Both the position numbers and the translations under genes were made by a program. Below are positions 23,774 through 34,701 of a DNA stretch of 64,000 nt, piece by piece (position 1 is the stretch's first letter; every line of letters starts with the position of its first letter). This DNA comes from Pilasporangium apinafurcum (lineage: Eukaryota > Oomycota > Peronosporomycetes > Pythiales > Pythiaceae): the NCBI GenBank assembly GCA_001600495.1, contig BCKE01000033.1, forward strand, positions 113,202 through 177,201, read 5' to 3'. Under the pieces are notes generated by a model, which did no database searches, was not told the DNA's origin, and was given only the letters and a program-made list of their open reading frames with translations.

Positions 23774-24501
23774 GTTAACTAAGAAGGGACCTTACAAAAT
23801 AGTAATAAATGTGTAAAATTGCTACAGGATTTCGACTCATTTACTGCATAGTCTGACTGGTTAAAAGTGCCTCAATGGGATCACACCTAGAAAGGCTATG
23901 TGGAACATTGCAATCAATGGCAGCAATCAGAAATTTTGCCCGTTATATCAACACAGCAGAAGATAGAAATTACAATCACAGCATCAATCCACAGACTCAT
24001 TAATCATGTCATCAGCACAAAAGACATCGGAAATCATGGCATTCGTTCTGGTTTATGGAAGTCGGAAAGGTCTAAATCTCACACACCAGACGGTACAATC
24101 AGCTTTTGGCTATATTTTCAAGAAAGGCCCACGGAAGATATGATAGGTATAGCTACATGTACCTAGAGTAGGAGGGAAAATATCAAGAGTTGCACGCATA
24201 TCCTGACCTTGCAAGTTGCGACAGTGTCATCTCTTTGTGTGTCTGACCATTTACAACAAAGTGCGAGAAGATAATGTGTACCTCTTGAGGATATTCCTAT
24301 TGACTTAAATAACTTAACCTAGTACTATCTGTGGTGGGTTAGCATCATGTAAAAATAAATGTTTAATACAGTAAGTGTGTTTATCCAAAATAGTGTTAGT
24401 TTAACAAAGGAAAGAAAAAAAATAGTGACGATACGAAAAATAACATCGATTCGTGTGCATGTACTCAGTTTAGATATTGATTGAGCAAGAGGTCATAAAC
24501 G
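23774..24501. other. Intergenic between convergent START copies, no gene
   Basis: 3' regions of copies 3 (+) and 4 (-) meet here. AT-rich, no open frame of interest. Confidence 0.6.
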
Positions 24502-25593
24502 CTATAGACCTTGGATCCCTGTCATCCCAATCTGTTCCTTTGCGATCTCTTGAGCGTTCGATGTCGTGGCTTCATGCAAACAGGAGCTGCAGAAGACGAT
24601 CTCATGATTCCAGAGCTGTCTATCTGGGGCGACAGACGAAATTTTACGTTTGACCTTGCAGGACGAGCAGATACTACCAGAGCATACACGACAGGAGCTA
24701 TTTCGGATCCCACCGAGCACACTTGTGGAGACGCGTTTTTCACAGGAACAACACATTTCCGACGTCACAACTGGGCTTTTCTGGGTGCTGGGACGCCGTT
24801 GAACAAACCATGCAAGCTTCTTCTGCTGCCCAAACGCCGCATACTTGGTAGCAGCCAGCAAATTGACTGTGGCGGCTTTGATGCGGATGGATCGCATCAT
24901 GTCATCTTCCGGACTCAATATACACTTGATAAATACGTCAACAAGGTTGTTGGATTTCTGTCGGAAGAGCATACAGACCGACATGTTGCCGCGCAAGTTC
25001 CCATCGAGATGTGGTGTTTGTGGGAAATGTGTCGAGTGCATCAAATGGTAACCGTACCGGTCACCGTTCACCATGTATTCTGTACCTGTGGCTTCCATGT
25101 ACACGTAATCGCGATTCTTGACCACTGAACGTACCATAAGCGACGTATGGCTGTGTTCGATCCACTTGACAGTCAATGCGCGGAATGGATATGCCATAGA
25201 CGGTTCAATCACAGTCGCCAGCACTGCACAATCCACCATTTGGTCCTCGAGGAACGCCGATTGCAATCGCATCAGATCCATCGTAGGATTTAACGTGCCA
25301 TGCATGACATCGTCCAGATCGCCAGGGATGGCCCCCACGGCGAGTAGCGCTGGGAAGAACATGTCACTTGGAGCTGTTGCATCCTTCCGCTCGACAAAGA
25401 CGCGGAGATCGTCTTTTTTCGTGCTGAATTTCCATATACCTTGGTCCACGGTCTCGTGATCGGTGGTTAAGTACTGTTGGTAGAGCGCTACGTGCTGCTT
25501 GACAAACATTTGCGCAAGTTCGTCCAACCGCCCACTGTCCAAAGAAGAAAACACCAGCGGCGGGAATGGACTCGTAAACTTACTGTGCTTCAT
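24502..25593 (-). CDS. START-domain protein with FYVE-like zinc finger (copy 4 of 10)
   Basis: The open frame reaches 25638 but begins there with GTG; the ATG at 25593 gives MKHSKFTSPFPPLV, aligning exactly with copy 5 (MKREKFTSPFPPLV), so 363 residues are annotated. The START-like region keeps IPGDLDDVMHGTLNPT, FRALTVKWIEHS, RDYVYMEATG and MHSTHFPQTP. The finger has CxxC pairs at about 281/284, 301/304, 309/312 and 335/338, with CSSCKVKRK in the centre. The tail is short: AQEIAKEQIGMTGIQGL, without the acidic Ser extension of the + groups. Closest relative is copy 5, next door on the same strand. Confidence 0.92.
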   Translation of the reverse strand: MKHSKFTSPFPPLVFSSLDSGRLDELAQMFVKQHVALYQQYLTTDHETVDQGIWKFSTKKDDLRVFVERKDATAPSDMFFPALLAVGAIPGDLDDVMHGTLNPTMDLMRLQSAFLEDQMVDCAVLATVIEPSMAYPFRALTVKWIEHSHTSLMVRSVVKNRDYVYMEATGTEYMVNGDRYGYHLMHSTHFPQTPHLDGNLRGNMSVCMLFRQKSNNLVDVFIKCILSPEDDMMRSIRIKAATVNLLAATKYAAFGQQKKLAWFVQRRPSTQKSPVVTSEMCCSCEKRVSTSVLGGIRNSSCRVCSGSICSSCKVKRKISSVAPDRQLWNHEIVFCSSCLHEATTSNAQEIAKEQIGMTGIQGL

Positions 25594-26931
25594 GATATGC
25601 AATTCTTTTGTGAAATATTGCCGGTGTTGTCGTTCCACGGATTTTCCTTTTATGCTCCAAAACTGAAGCTGATTGTGACGACAAAGCAGAAGATAAAGAA
25701 AAATGACTCTCAGAAAATGCTTGAACCCATCTCAATAATTCTGATCAGCGCATCTACACGTTTTGTAATGTTGTATGCTCAGAATTGAGGAAAGAGACCT
25801 CGAAGAACGGGCATTTGTTGTTTTTTTTTCTCAATGGCAAGGCGACTGTGATGCACAACAGCACTATATAGAGATAGAACTGCTGCTACTACTGAATATC
25901 TGTCGTCTTTGGCTTCAGCTGTGTGCACAAAGTGACACCATCTCGTTTGTAACCTGGTAGTGTGATGTGGGTGATACTAGCAACATATCACAGGTGTATC
26001 CACTTACGTGCCCCAGACTTTCTTCTTGGGCGTCAGCACTGATGTAAGCCAAAACCAATATCGACAATAGCTGGATGCATCTACTTGGATTGCTGAGATT
26101 AATGAAATGTATGCTGCTTGTCAGACAGACTCAAGGAAAGGAGGACATAAAGTGTTCGCGGAAGTATGAAGCCAAAGATCCCAATCACAAGGGTTCATAA
26201 CCAATGTATCTTATTCGCATGTATGAAGTCAATACAATCGCTGCGTGTTTTTCTGCCTTGCGAAGTCGTCGTTTGCATGCACATTCCAGACTTGGGGACC
26301 TCTACTCCTCTCCTCTTCTCTCTTCTTTTTCTTCCACGACAATCCATTCATGGTTTATTTTGAAGGAATAAAAAGGCCACGATGAGTCAGACTTTTGCTG
26401 ACGCCATGAGCGTCAGACACAGAGGTACTACCTCTTCATTTTTCTTCCACTTGAGCTTCTTTTTCCTTCTTCGCCTACCGTTCACAATCAGGGAGCCTAT
26501 ATTTTTTTAAAAGATGATTCTGACTTGATCTCGTGACGAATCACGCGCAACAGCACGAATTAACCAGTGATTTTTTTGCAATTGATGAACCACTTTGAAT
26601 GCGTATTCTTCTTCTATCAATCAGGTAGAGCGGAAGTGTAACAGAGGGAAGAAGATGTGCTTTCCGGATCATTTTTTGTCTGGTGGTACACTGACAAACT
26701 AACCCACTAGGTCAAGTTGCTACTGAAGGGGCATTCTCGAAAATGATTAACTGCAACGCTATTGCACCTGTTGAACGCAAATCCATTCCATGTACATGCA
26801 GCAATGGCATCCGCTTGACTCAACGTGTGTAAGGTGAGCATTTTTTGCTGTTATTGAAATTACACGAGTTATATTGAACAGTTCATAAACAAAACTATAG
26901 ATGCAAACGTAGCAATCTAGCCTGCTATTTT
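25594..26931. other. Intergenic, no supported gene
   Basis: About 1.3 kb between copies 4 and 5. T-rich blocks at 25815-25830 and 26435-26510. Short frames only; no recognisable gene. Confidence 0.55.
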
Positions 26932-28038
26932 CTAAATACTCAAGGAATACGGCGAACCGATCCAGCCAGTCTGCTCTTTGACGATGTCTTCGGCGTTAGC
27001 ATTCGTTGCCTCGCTGAGACACACATTACAAAACACAATGCTATGCTGCCATAGTTGCCCATCCGGCGCGACCGATGACAATTTCTTTTTGACTTTACAT
27101 GACGAACAGATGCTGCCTCCACACACTCGACATGTATTGTTCCGAAGACCTCCGAGTACACTTGAGGACACTCGTCGCTGGCAGGAACAACACATTCCTT
27201 CGGGCGTCATGCTCACTCGTGCTTTTGCTGGATTTTTCCGTTGAGCAAACCATAACATCTTGCGTTTCTGACCAAACGCCGCGAGTTTGGTAGTCGCCAA
27301 CAGGTCACTCGTCGTAGCTTTCAGTCGCACGGGGAGCATGATGTCATCTTCTGGGGATAACACAACTTTAATAAACACATCGACAATGTTGTTGCTTCTT
27401 TGTCGATAGAGCGCACAGTGCGAAAGGTTGCCTCGCCAATTGGCGTCCAATTCGGGGGTATGAGGAAACTGCACGGAATGCATCAACTGGTAGCCAAAGC
27501 GTTGGCCATTCGAGAACTGACTCATACCGGTAGATTCCATGTACACAAAATCACGGTTCTTGACTACAGAGCGGACCATGAGCGACTGATGACTGATCTC
27601 CATCCACTTGATCGTGAGTGCGCGGAACGGATCTGCTGCTGATGGTTCCAAGAGTGTCGCCAACACTGCGCAGTCAACCATTTGATCCTTGAGATATGCG
27701 GAATGGATGCGCATGGCTTCCACTGTGGGATTCATCACACCGCTCATGACATCGTCGAGTGCGCCAGGGATTGTCCCTACCGCCAGCAATGATGGGAAAA
27801 ATTTGTCCATTGGACCCAGACGTGGATCACGCTTTTCAACAAAAATGTGCAACTCGTCCTTCTTGGTCTGGAAGTTCCAGGATTGTGTGTCGACCATTTC
27901 GTGGTCCACCGTCACATAGTGCTCGTAGAGCTGCCGATGTTGGTCCGTGAACAACTGCGAGAGCTCATTAAGGCGATCAATATCGGGCCCATGGATCACG
28001 AGTGGCGGAAACGGACTGGTAAACTTTTCCCGCTTCAT
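26932..28038 (-). CDS. START-domain protein with FYVE-like zinc finger (copy 5 of 10)
   Basis: A single exon from ATG 28038 gives 368 residues. It parallels copy 4 through the N-terminus (TSPFPPLV), the EMVDTQSWNFQTKKDELHIF block, IPGALDDVMSGVMNPT, FRALTIKWMEIS, SLMVRSVVKNRDFVYMES and LMHSVQFPHTPELDANWRGN. The eight finger cysteines lie in roughly the last 90 residues (MCCSCQRR, CRVCGG, CSSCKVKKKL, FCNVC). The tail has AEDIVKEQTGWIGS. Copies 4 and 5 replace the aromatic WKFVK of other groups with related WKFS and WNFQ, marking them as one subgroup. Confidence 0.92.
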   Translation of the reverse strand: MKREKFTSPFPPLVIHGPDIDRLNELSQLFTDQHRQLYEHYVTVDHEMVDTQSWNFQTKKDELHIFVEKRDPRLGPMDKFFPSLLAVGTIPGALDDVMSGVMNPTVEAMRIHSAYLKDQMVDCAVLATLLEPSAADPFRALTIKWMEISHQSLMVRSVVKNRDFVYMESTGMSQFSNGQRFGYQLMHSVQFPHTPELDANWRGNLSHCALYRQRSNNIVDVFIKVVLSPEDDIMLPVRLKATTSDLLATTKLAAFGQKRKMLWFAQRKNPAKARVSMTPEGMCCSCQRRVSSSVLGGLRNNTCRVCGGSICSSCKVKKKLSSVAPDGQLWQHSIVFCNVCLSEATNANAEDIVKEQTGWIGSPYSLSI

Positions 28039-30130
28039 CTTGAGCTGGTCTCTTTTCTAATGAGCTACAAAGCTCTTTTTTTTCTTCTTCTGTTGAAGGG
28101 TCTGTTTCATAACGTGATAAATAAATACTGTGTGTTGGATCGACCAGCCATATCGAGCATGTGTGTTCCTGGGGTACGTGATGCCCATCCTCCTTGAGTG
28201 GCTGCTACTGACTTCGCAACAGAGGTAGCGGAGGAGCTGATGGGAGGATTATAAGCCCACAGCCTCCTCCCCCTCCCAGGTGTGGTGATGCTGGGCATTT
28301 TTAAATACATCTTGGAAAAACCCACACAACAATGTGAGGCTGTTGGGTGCTGCGATGGACGAGATGTATCCTCTCCCAGTACACGTTTGAATACAGAAAA
28401 ACCAAATGAATGAGAAGAACTCAACAAAGGATAACAGGAACCAGACGATCACTGCTTAAATGGCGTCAGTCCCACTTGTGCTCATTCACCAATCCCAAAG
28501 CAATGACGAGCAGAGCGTCGGTGGAATGTGATTGGCCCGATGTGGGGACGCATGTTAATGCTGTAGCCATATCGGTGGAGATGATCACTGACGGGAAGAT
28601 AGCTTGACGTTGGAAACACAGCATTTGTGTTTTCGTGTTGGTTTTCACTTAGTACCAACATACACAGTGCGTCTTCAACCATGAAAAGCTACTGATTTTT
28701 GCTGAGAAGTATCGCTTGTCAAATCAGGATGTTTCACATATGATTTCTTCAGTGATCGATTTGGGATCTCAATGGGTTAGTAGCAGTTTCTGTATTACTG
28801 CACGAAGTGTTTACTCGAAATGACTCTTGGGGCGCTGCTGTAGGGCAGATGAGACTTTGCGAAGTAACTGATAACTATGCCAGGTTGGTGTGCCTGATTA
28901 TTTTGACTTCGTGATCAGTACAAGAACGATGTGTGTTGGTAACCCGTGTGGTTTGCCCTCGAGTATTTCGGCGTGTCGTTTTCCAATTGCAGGGGAGAGA
29001 GACCAATCCTCAGCTTTCAAGCACACAAAGTTCAACTTTCTTGGCGGGAGTTTACGCACAACATCCAAAGACGAAATTCGGTCGCAAGATTCTAATGGTA
29101 CGGAGAAAGCCAATATTCCATGTTGCCACCGTGATCACTGATAGAGCCACTGAACGTATCGCGCATATTGCTGTACGGATCATCGAGGCAAGAGAATGAT
29201 AAAGCAGTCTGGTGTCCAGTAGTAATCTTTCCGAGGATCTTCTTTCCTGCAAAAGTCTGGGAGCACAGCAGCTCTGCACCTGGACGTGGCATACATATGA
29301 TGAATTGATGGCAGCTGTATCGAGTTCGAAGTGATACTTTTTCACCCATTCATTCCTATGCAGTGGATGCAGAGGTTGTACAATCGATTCCCCTTATATC
29401 TTCATCTAGTCTGTCTGTTTCGGATAAAGAATGACCAATGGGTCCACCTGAAGAAAAGCATGGATCGTCAAATCTCCGTGAATCTTGAAGACAGTCTCGT
29501 ATTCGGATTTGATACACTCATTCGTGCATTGACGATGATACTACGAAGCCTCTTTAACAAAATTGCACAAGGGATGCGGTCCCACTCCCCCCCTCCCCTT
29601 TCCTTCCTTCCTTACCACTGCAATGAATGTTGCAGCGTCTTCGAATGTTTTGTCCATTTTGGGGTAGAAATGGACAAACGTGTTGTGGTGTGTAAGCTCA
29701 TGTTTACTTCATAACCTGGGACTGTATCTTCAATACGGCCAAGGCTCCAGTTATTGAACGGCGCGAGTAGAGACACGACATCACACAGAATAAGCCCCCA
29801 TTTCTATACATTTGACTTCTGTTCTACCTTTGTTCTACCTGTCTTTTGCACCACAAACTCTCATTTTCTACTCTGATTCGATAGTTTGGATAGTTTTTCT
29901 GGTGCCCTTTGAGCACGTGATTGTGCAGAGGAGATGGGGGTTGTGTATGAACACGGTAGATACCAAATTGGATCACCCAGTCGTGCTGCCCATCGGTGAA
30001 GCACGTTGTCCATCACTATTTCGTCATCGCTGGCTCCGTTCTATGCGATTTGCACTCGAAGATTTGCTGTTGTGCTGCTGCAACATTCGTCAGTTTCAGG
30101 CACCAACGCCATAGCTCAAAACGTCTCTTT
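28039..30130. other. Intergenic, no firm gene; possible decayed frame on the minus strand
   Basis: Two kilobases between copy 5 (-) and the ammonium transporter (+). A polypyrimidine tract lies at 29580-29613. On the minus strand two overlapping frames (29349-29092 and 29113-28898) read as smooth protein-like sequence in different frames, as if one small gene had a frameshift or unseen intron, but no family is recognised. Confidence 0.45.
29580..29613. repeat. Polypyrimidine (C/T) tract
   Basis: Run of C blocks followed by TTCC repeats in the transporter upstream region. Confidence 0.8.
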
Positions 30131-31666
30131 ATGGCGCGTCGATTCATGAGTCTGACAAGTGTGCTTGTCTTTGCATGCGCTCAATTATGTCTCGTTTACT
30201 GTGTCGCCGCTGGTGTAGTTGCATCCGATGCAAGCTCTTCCGTCGACTGTGCTGCGTGGCAGTATTTGGATCCTACATCCAACACCTGCATCGAGTATGC
30301 GAACCCAAGTTCTAGAGCCGGTGAAGACCGTAGTGTCACGTTAGACACCGGGAATACCGCGTGGATGCTCACTGCCGGCGCATTGGTGATGCTTATGACA
30401 CCTGGTGTGGCATTCTTCTACGCCGGTCTGTCGGGAGAAGAACTGGCAGCCAACACTATCATGATGTCTTTTGGTAGTATGGCGCTCATCTCGATCCAGT
30501 TCTTTGTGTTCGGGTACTCAGTAGGTTTTGGGTCCGATGGGCTATTTGGTTGGGCTGCGTATCGTCATGTGACCCAAATCCCGAGTGGTGTGTACGGCAA
30601 TCATATCCCACACGTGCTTTACGCGTTTTTCCAGACGCAGTTCGCGATGATCACGCCCGCTCTACTTAGTGGCGGCATTGTTGGACGCATGAAGTACAGC
30701 TCTTTCATCATCTTCATCTTCCTGTGGTCGTGTTTCGTCTATGATCCATTGGCACGATGGATCTGGTCAAAGAAGCTCAGCAACGACTATGACATAGAGT
30801 CTCAAGGGTGGGAAGGGGTCATGGGCAGTCTTGATTTTGCTGGAGGCACTGTCATCCATGTCTCCAGTGGATTCGGCGCGCTCGTTGCGACACTTGTGGT
30901 CGGTAGGCGGTACAACTACGGTGAACCGGTGCGCCCACACAACATGCCGCTAGTGATGATTGGATGCACTTTGCTTTGGTTCGGCTGGTTTGGCTTCAAC
31001 GGTGGGTCGGCAGGTGCTGCGAACGGGATCGCCGCTACGGCTGTGATCAATTCGCACTTGTCTGCATCGGCAGGATTCCTCTCATGGACGGCCGTAGCCT
31101 ACAAAGTGCATGGCAAGGTCGACCCCTGCGGCTCCGCGAGTGGTGCAGTGGCTGGAATGGTCGCAATCACGTCTGGATGTGGATATGTGCAGCCGTGGGC
31201 GGCCACCATCTATGGCGCTGTCAGCTCCTCGATCTGTTTTGTCTTCATACAAGTCAAGAACTATGCTCGATACGATGACACTCTGGATGCTTTCGCCATC
31301 CATGGATGCAGCGGCTTCATCGGTGGCATTTTGACAGGGTTGTTTGCGACGAGCGATATTAATCCAAGCATTACAGGTGGTGCGTTCTATGGGAACCCAG
31401 CTCAACTTTGGCGTCAATTCGTCTCGCAGTGTATAGCCGCGACCTACTCATCGATCGTGACATTCGCGCTGCTAATGGGGTTAAAATACACCATTGGGCT
31501 CCGAGTGGCTGAAGGCGATGGCATGACTGACCTTACCGCTGATATCGGTCTCTACCGGCGCGAATCAGACGACTATACGCGCTCCGTCGACATGGATGAT
31601 TTAAAAATGAGTTCTATTGGACCAGAACAATCGCAACAAACGGACGCAGGTGGCGGATTCATTTAA
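30131..31666 (+). CDS. Ammonium transporter (AMT/MEP/Rh superfamily, AMT type)
   Basis: The frame is open from 29996 (GTG), but the ATG at 30131 gives MARRFMSLTSVLVFACAQL, a signal-like first segment, and a 511-residue protein of normal AMT length. An external N-terminal loop with paired cysteines follows (SVDCAAWQYLDPTSNTCIEY). Then come the 11 family spans with TPGVAFFYAGL, GGIVGRMKYSSF, GGTVIHVSSGFGALVATLVVG, WFGWFGFNGGSAGAANG and FAIHGCSGFIGGILTGLFA. The protein conducts ammonium across the plasma membrane. The pore normally has two histidines: the second (H391) is present, but the first is replaced by Arg209 in DPLARWIW. The C-tail (about 475-511) is polar and Ser/Asp-rich. Function as a transporter is likely; pore behaviour may differ. 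Confidence 0.93.
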   Translation: MARRFMSLTSVLVFACAQLCLVYCVAAGVVASDASSSVDCAAWQYLDPTSNTCIEYANPSSRAGEDRSVTLDTGNTAWMLTAGALVMLMTPGVAFFYAGLSGEELAANTIMMSFGSMALISIQFFVFGYSVGFGSDGLFGWAAYRHVTQIPSGVYGNHIPHVLYAFFQTQFAMITPALLSGGIVGRMKYSSFIIFIFLWSCFVYDPLARWIWSKKLSNDYDIESQGWEGVMGSLDFAGGTVIHVSSGFGALVATLVVGRRYNYGEPVRPHNMPLVMIGCTLLWFGWFGFNGGSAGAANGIAATAVINSHLSASAGFLSWTAVAYKVHGKVDPCGSASGAVAGMVAITSGCGYVQPWAATIYGAVSSSICFVFIQVKNYARYDDTLDAFAIHGCSGFIGGILTGLFATSDINPSITGGAFYGNPAQLWRQFVSQCIAATYSSIVTFALLMGLKYTIGLRVAEGDGMTDLTADIGLYRRESDDYTRSVDMDDLKMSSIGPEQSQQTDAGGGFI

Positions 31667-32623
31667 CGGCATCACCAAGACATGGGCATGAACGTATGGA
31701 AATCCAAGAAACAAAGATCAGTTAGGAGCAAGCCACCGCAATGTACGTTATTGTATGTATGAGGAAGGCATAGTAGATGTTAGCTTCTCTACTATGCAGA
31801 AAGTTTGTGCTTAGGAATTTTGAATGTGTCTAACGACTTGTACGACTCCGTAATTATTGCTGGTTGATAGTTTGATTGAAACAACGCACAGGAAATGCAA
31901 TGCTTTCACGCAACGAGAAAGGAAACACTTCAAGTAGGTCTCCAGGAGAATCAGTTCATGCTTAGTAAGCATTACAAGATAGTGTCCCCCTATTAATCAA
32001 GCTGAGCTCAGCTATATGAAACCATTACATGTGTAAATTCGAGACATTGACAGTAGCCATGTTCTCTTGATATTCATTTCCATCAGCGTTTTCGGTTAGC
32101 GGTCAAAGGTTTCCAGCAGTTGTTCTCGAATTATTACCGTTCAACAAAGGGAATCAATTATTCCTTTCTTTAAAACTTGGAAAGCTTCCTTCACCTGCTG
32201 CTTTGCACCACCTGGTTAGATCTTTGTGGCATGGTTTTCACAAAAATTGACTTGGAAAGTTTTTGCGAGTATTTGGCTACCTCGGTGTGGCTCGACTCAT
32301 AGACATTGGCCGATCACTACGCCAACAACTCCTTTTATCTACGGCTGCTTCTACCCTTCTACCTAACCGGTATAAGGTCGACGCATGGAACAAAACTCAA
32401 ATGCAGACGCACACATCATTCGCTAAGAACAATACCGAAGTAAGTATCCGGCCACGTTTTCATTAAATAAATAGGACATCGCTATGTCGGTTCAACTAAC
32501 AACTGGATCCATTCGGAGAAGTAACACGAACTTGCTCAAGCTACAGTGTCATCGGTAGCTGTTCATAATCGATGATCAATGTTACACTATTGTATTTCCA
32601 TAGAAGAAATCATCTTGACCGCC
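31667..32623. other. Intergenic, no supported gene
   Basis: Separates the convergent ammonium transporter (+) and START copy 6 (-). No gene seen. Confidence 0.6.
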
Positions 32624-33727
32624 TTAGATCACATGTTGCGGAGGATGGATCTGTTGCATTGCGATCTTCGCTGCGCTTGTTGTATAGGCTTCATCCAGGC
32701 ATGCTGGACAAAAAGTGAGCTTTGTCTTGATCAAGGGTCCGGATTGTCCAGGAATCGCTAACTTTTTCTTCACTTTGCACGCCGAGCAGACGCTCGCAAA
32801 GCAAATCTCACAGTGGCTACTGCGGAAACTGTCGCGCAACGCACCCGCCGTGTTTCTATGGCAAATTCGACAGAGTTCTGATGCACTGTCGGAACTGCTA
32901 CTGCTGTGACTTTTAGTGTATCTGCGGTGGAAATACCATGAGAGCTTCTTCTTACGGCCAGCCAACGGCATTTTTAAGATACAGAGCATCGACGTACTGG
33001 CGATTTTGACGACGAGCTTGCGCATGAGTTCCGTTAGTGGTGTCAAGACGACCTTGAGGTAAATATCCACAACGTTATTACTCTTTTGCCGGTAGAGTAC
33101 ACAGGACGACATGTTCCCTCTCGTGTTGGCCTCTAGGACAGGTGTTTGAGGGAAATGCACCGAGTGGGTCACGTGGTAACCCACACGTTCGCCATTCGCC
33201 AGGTACTCTATCCCCGTCGCTTCCATACACACAAAGTCTCGCTGCTTTACAACCGATAAAAACTGGAACGGATGATAGTGTTCAACCCATTTCACGTCTA
33301 GGGATCGGAATGGCTCGCTTGCGGATGGAGCTACCACTGTGGCCAAGACACAGAAATCGGTCAGCCCTTCTTTCGTATGTGCGCTCTTGATGCCCATAGC
33401 ATGAGTCGTGGGATTGCATGTGGCTAACATTACGTCTTCCAATTCACCCGGTACAGTTCCCTCTGCGATCAACACAGGTGAAATCTCGCCCTTGGCCTCA
33501 AAATCCGCTTTCGTCACACGCTCTGAATACACACGGACATCATCTTTCTCGGCCGAGAGTTTCCAACGCTTGGTATCCATCACACCACGCTGGTCGAAGA
33601 GATGATGCTCATATAGTTTGATGTGTTGATCTTTTAGAAAATCTGCGAGCTGTTGTAGATCTGCGCGCTGTGTGGGAGAAAGCTGGAGCGGCATCGCAAA
33701 CGGGGTCGTATGTTTGATGCGCTTCAT
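32624..33727 (-). CDS. START-domain protein with FYVE-like zinc finger (copy 6 of 10)
   Basis: A single exon from ATG 33727 gives 367 residues. N-terminus MKRIKHTTPFAMPLQL; then RGVMDTKRWKLSAEKDDVRVYSER, VPGELEDVMLATCNPTTHAM, FRSLDVKWVEHYHPFQFLSVVKQRDFVCMEATG and HSVHFPQTPVLEANTRGNMSS. The finger keeps all eight cysteines (LCRICHRN, CEICFAS, CSACKVKKKLA, FCPAC). It shares KWVEH..HPFQ.LS.VKQRD and TCNPT with copy 7, its neighbour on the same strand, forming a subgroup. The tail is short (AKIAMQQIHPPQHVI). A Ser-rich linker of about 10 residues separates START from the finger. Confidence 0.92.
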   Translation of the reverse strand: MKRIKHTTPFAMPLQLSPTQRADLQQLADFLKDQHIKLYEHHLFDQRGVMDTKRWKLSAEKDDVRVYSERVTKADFEAKGEISPVLIAEGTVPGELEDVMLATCNPTTHAMGIKSAHTKEGLTDFCVLATVVAPSASEPFRSLDVKWVEHYHPFQFLSVVKQRDFVCMEATGIEYLANGERVGYHVTHSVHFPQTPVLEANTRGNMSSCVLYRQKSNNVVDIYLKVVLTPLTELMRKLVVKIASTSMLCILKMPLAGRKKKLSWYFHRRYTKSHSSSSSDSASELCRICHRNTAGALRDSFRSSHCEICFASVCSACKVKKKLAIPGQSGPLIKTKLTFCPACLDEAYTTSAAKIAMQQIHPPQHVI

Positions 33728-34701
33728 GCGTGGTTTGCGCTCTGTTAATAATATTGGACTGATTGGTCTGCTTCAGTCAGTTGGCGAGTCATGGACGTTT
33801 TCTAACATTGTGAAAATCATGAAAGAAAGTCGGACATGCAGTCTCCATTCGTTATGATTCTGCAAGGAAGAGCTGGACAAAAAACTTGGTATCACTGGAC
33901 TTTGGTCACAGAGACCAGAACGCGTAAGTAATTTATTTTTACTATGAAGCCGCATTTTTTTTTACGACTAATCCAAAGAGCTGCATAGAGAGTCGCTGTG
34001 ACATGGAGCCGTAATATTACCGAAATATTTCCAGTCCAATCTTTTGCAGCCCATCCTGACGTACCATATTTTTTCTTTATTTCGATACTGACAAGAAACA
34101 CCCTATATCGATATAGCGGTCACGAAATGACTGTGGTTCAGGCGAACGTACGATAAAATGTGCATTTGTATCCATCTGCGAGCCTTTCATGCCACCAAGG
34201 CTACTCATTTTATTGCTCAGCCTCCCATCACTTCAATAAATAGACTCGTCACTCATCACCAATTGAAGCAACAAGAGCCAGCTCTGTTAAGTTGTGTTTG
34301 CTGGATGTGTAGAAAACGATCTATTTCCTCCAATGACTCACCACTCTTTAGGTACCAGTACACTGGGTTCATCAAATCAATCCAAGATTTCATCATCCAG
34401 GATTGCTTCGTAGGCATTCCTTGACACGGAAGAAACATCCGTTCTGTACCGCAATTGATAGTCTGTCGTTCTTGCAGCTGGCACGTACTCTGTTACTATC
34501 TGGGTGCGATGTTTCTGAGGTACATGCTTGTGGGAGTCGCGATAACAATGCTATTGCATGCTTTGTATTAAAAAAAGAAATAGTTCACTACTTCGTATTT
34601 TGGATCTACCTCAACTCACGAGATAGTTCCTTTAGGAGTGTTAGTCGCACTTTCATTAATGTACCCTCATGCAAAATCCAGATTTCATCTACTTCTCCAG
34701 C
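33728..34701. other. Intergenic, no supported gene
   Basis: Between copies 6 and 7, both minus strand. AT-rich near 33950-33965. The long plus frame that enters here from 34403 is mostly antisense to copy 7 and is not a gene. Confidence 0.6.

Noticed and set aside
24511-25128. 205-codon plus frame antisense to START copy 4
   Set aside because: Wholly antisense to a conserved gene; similar antisense frames occur in other copies because of shared codon bias.
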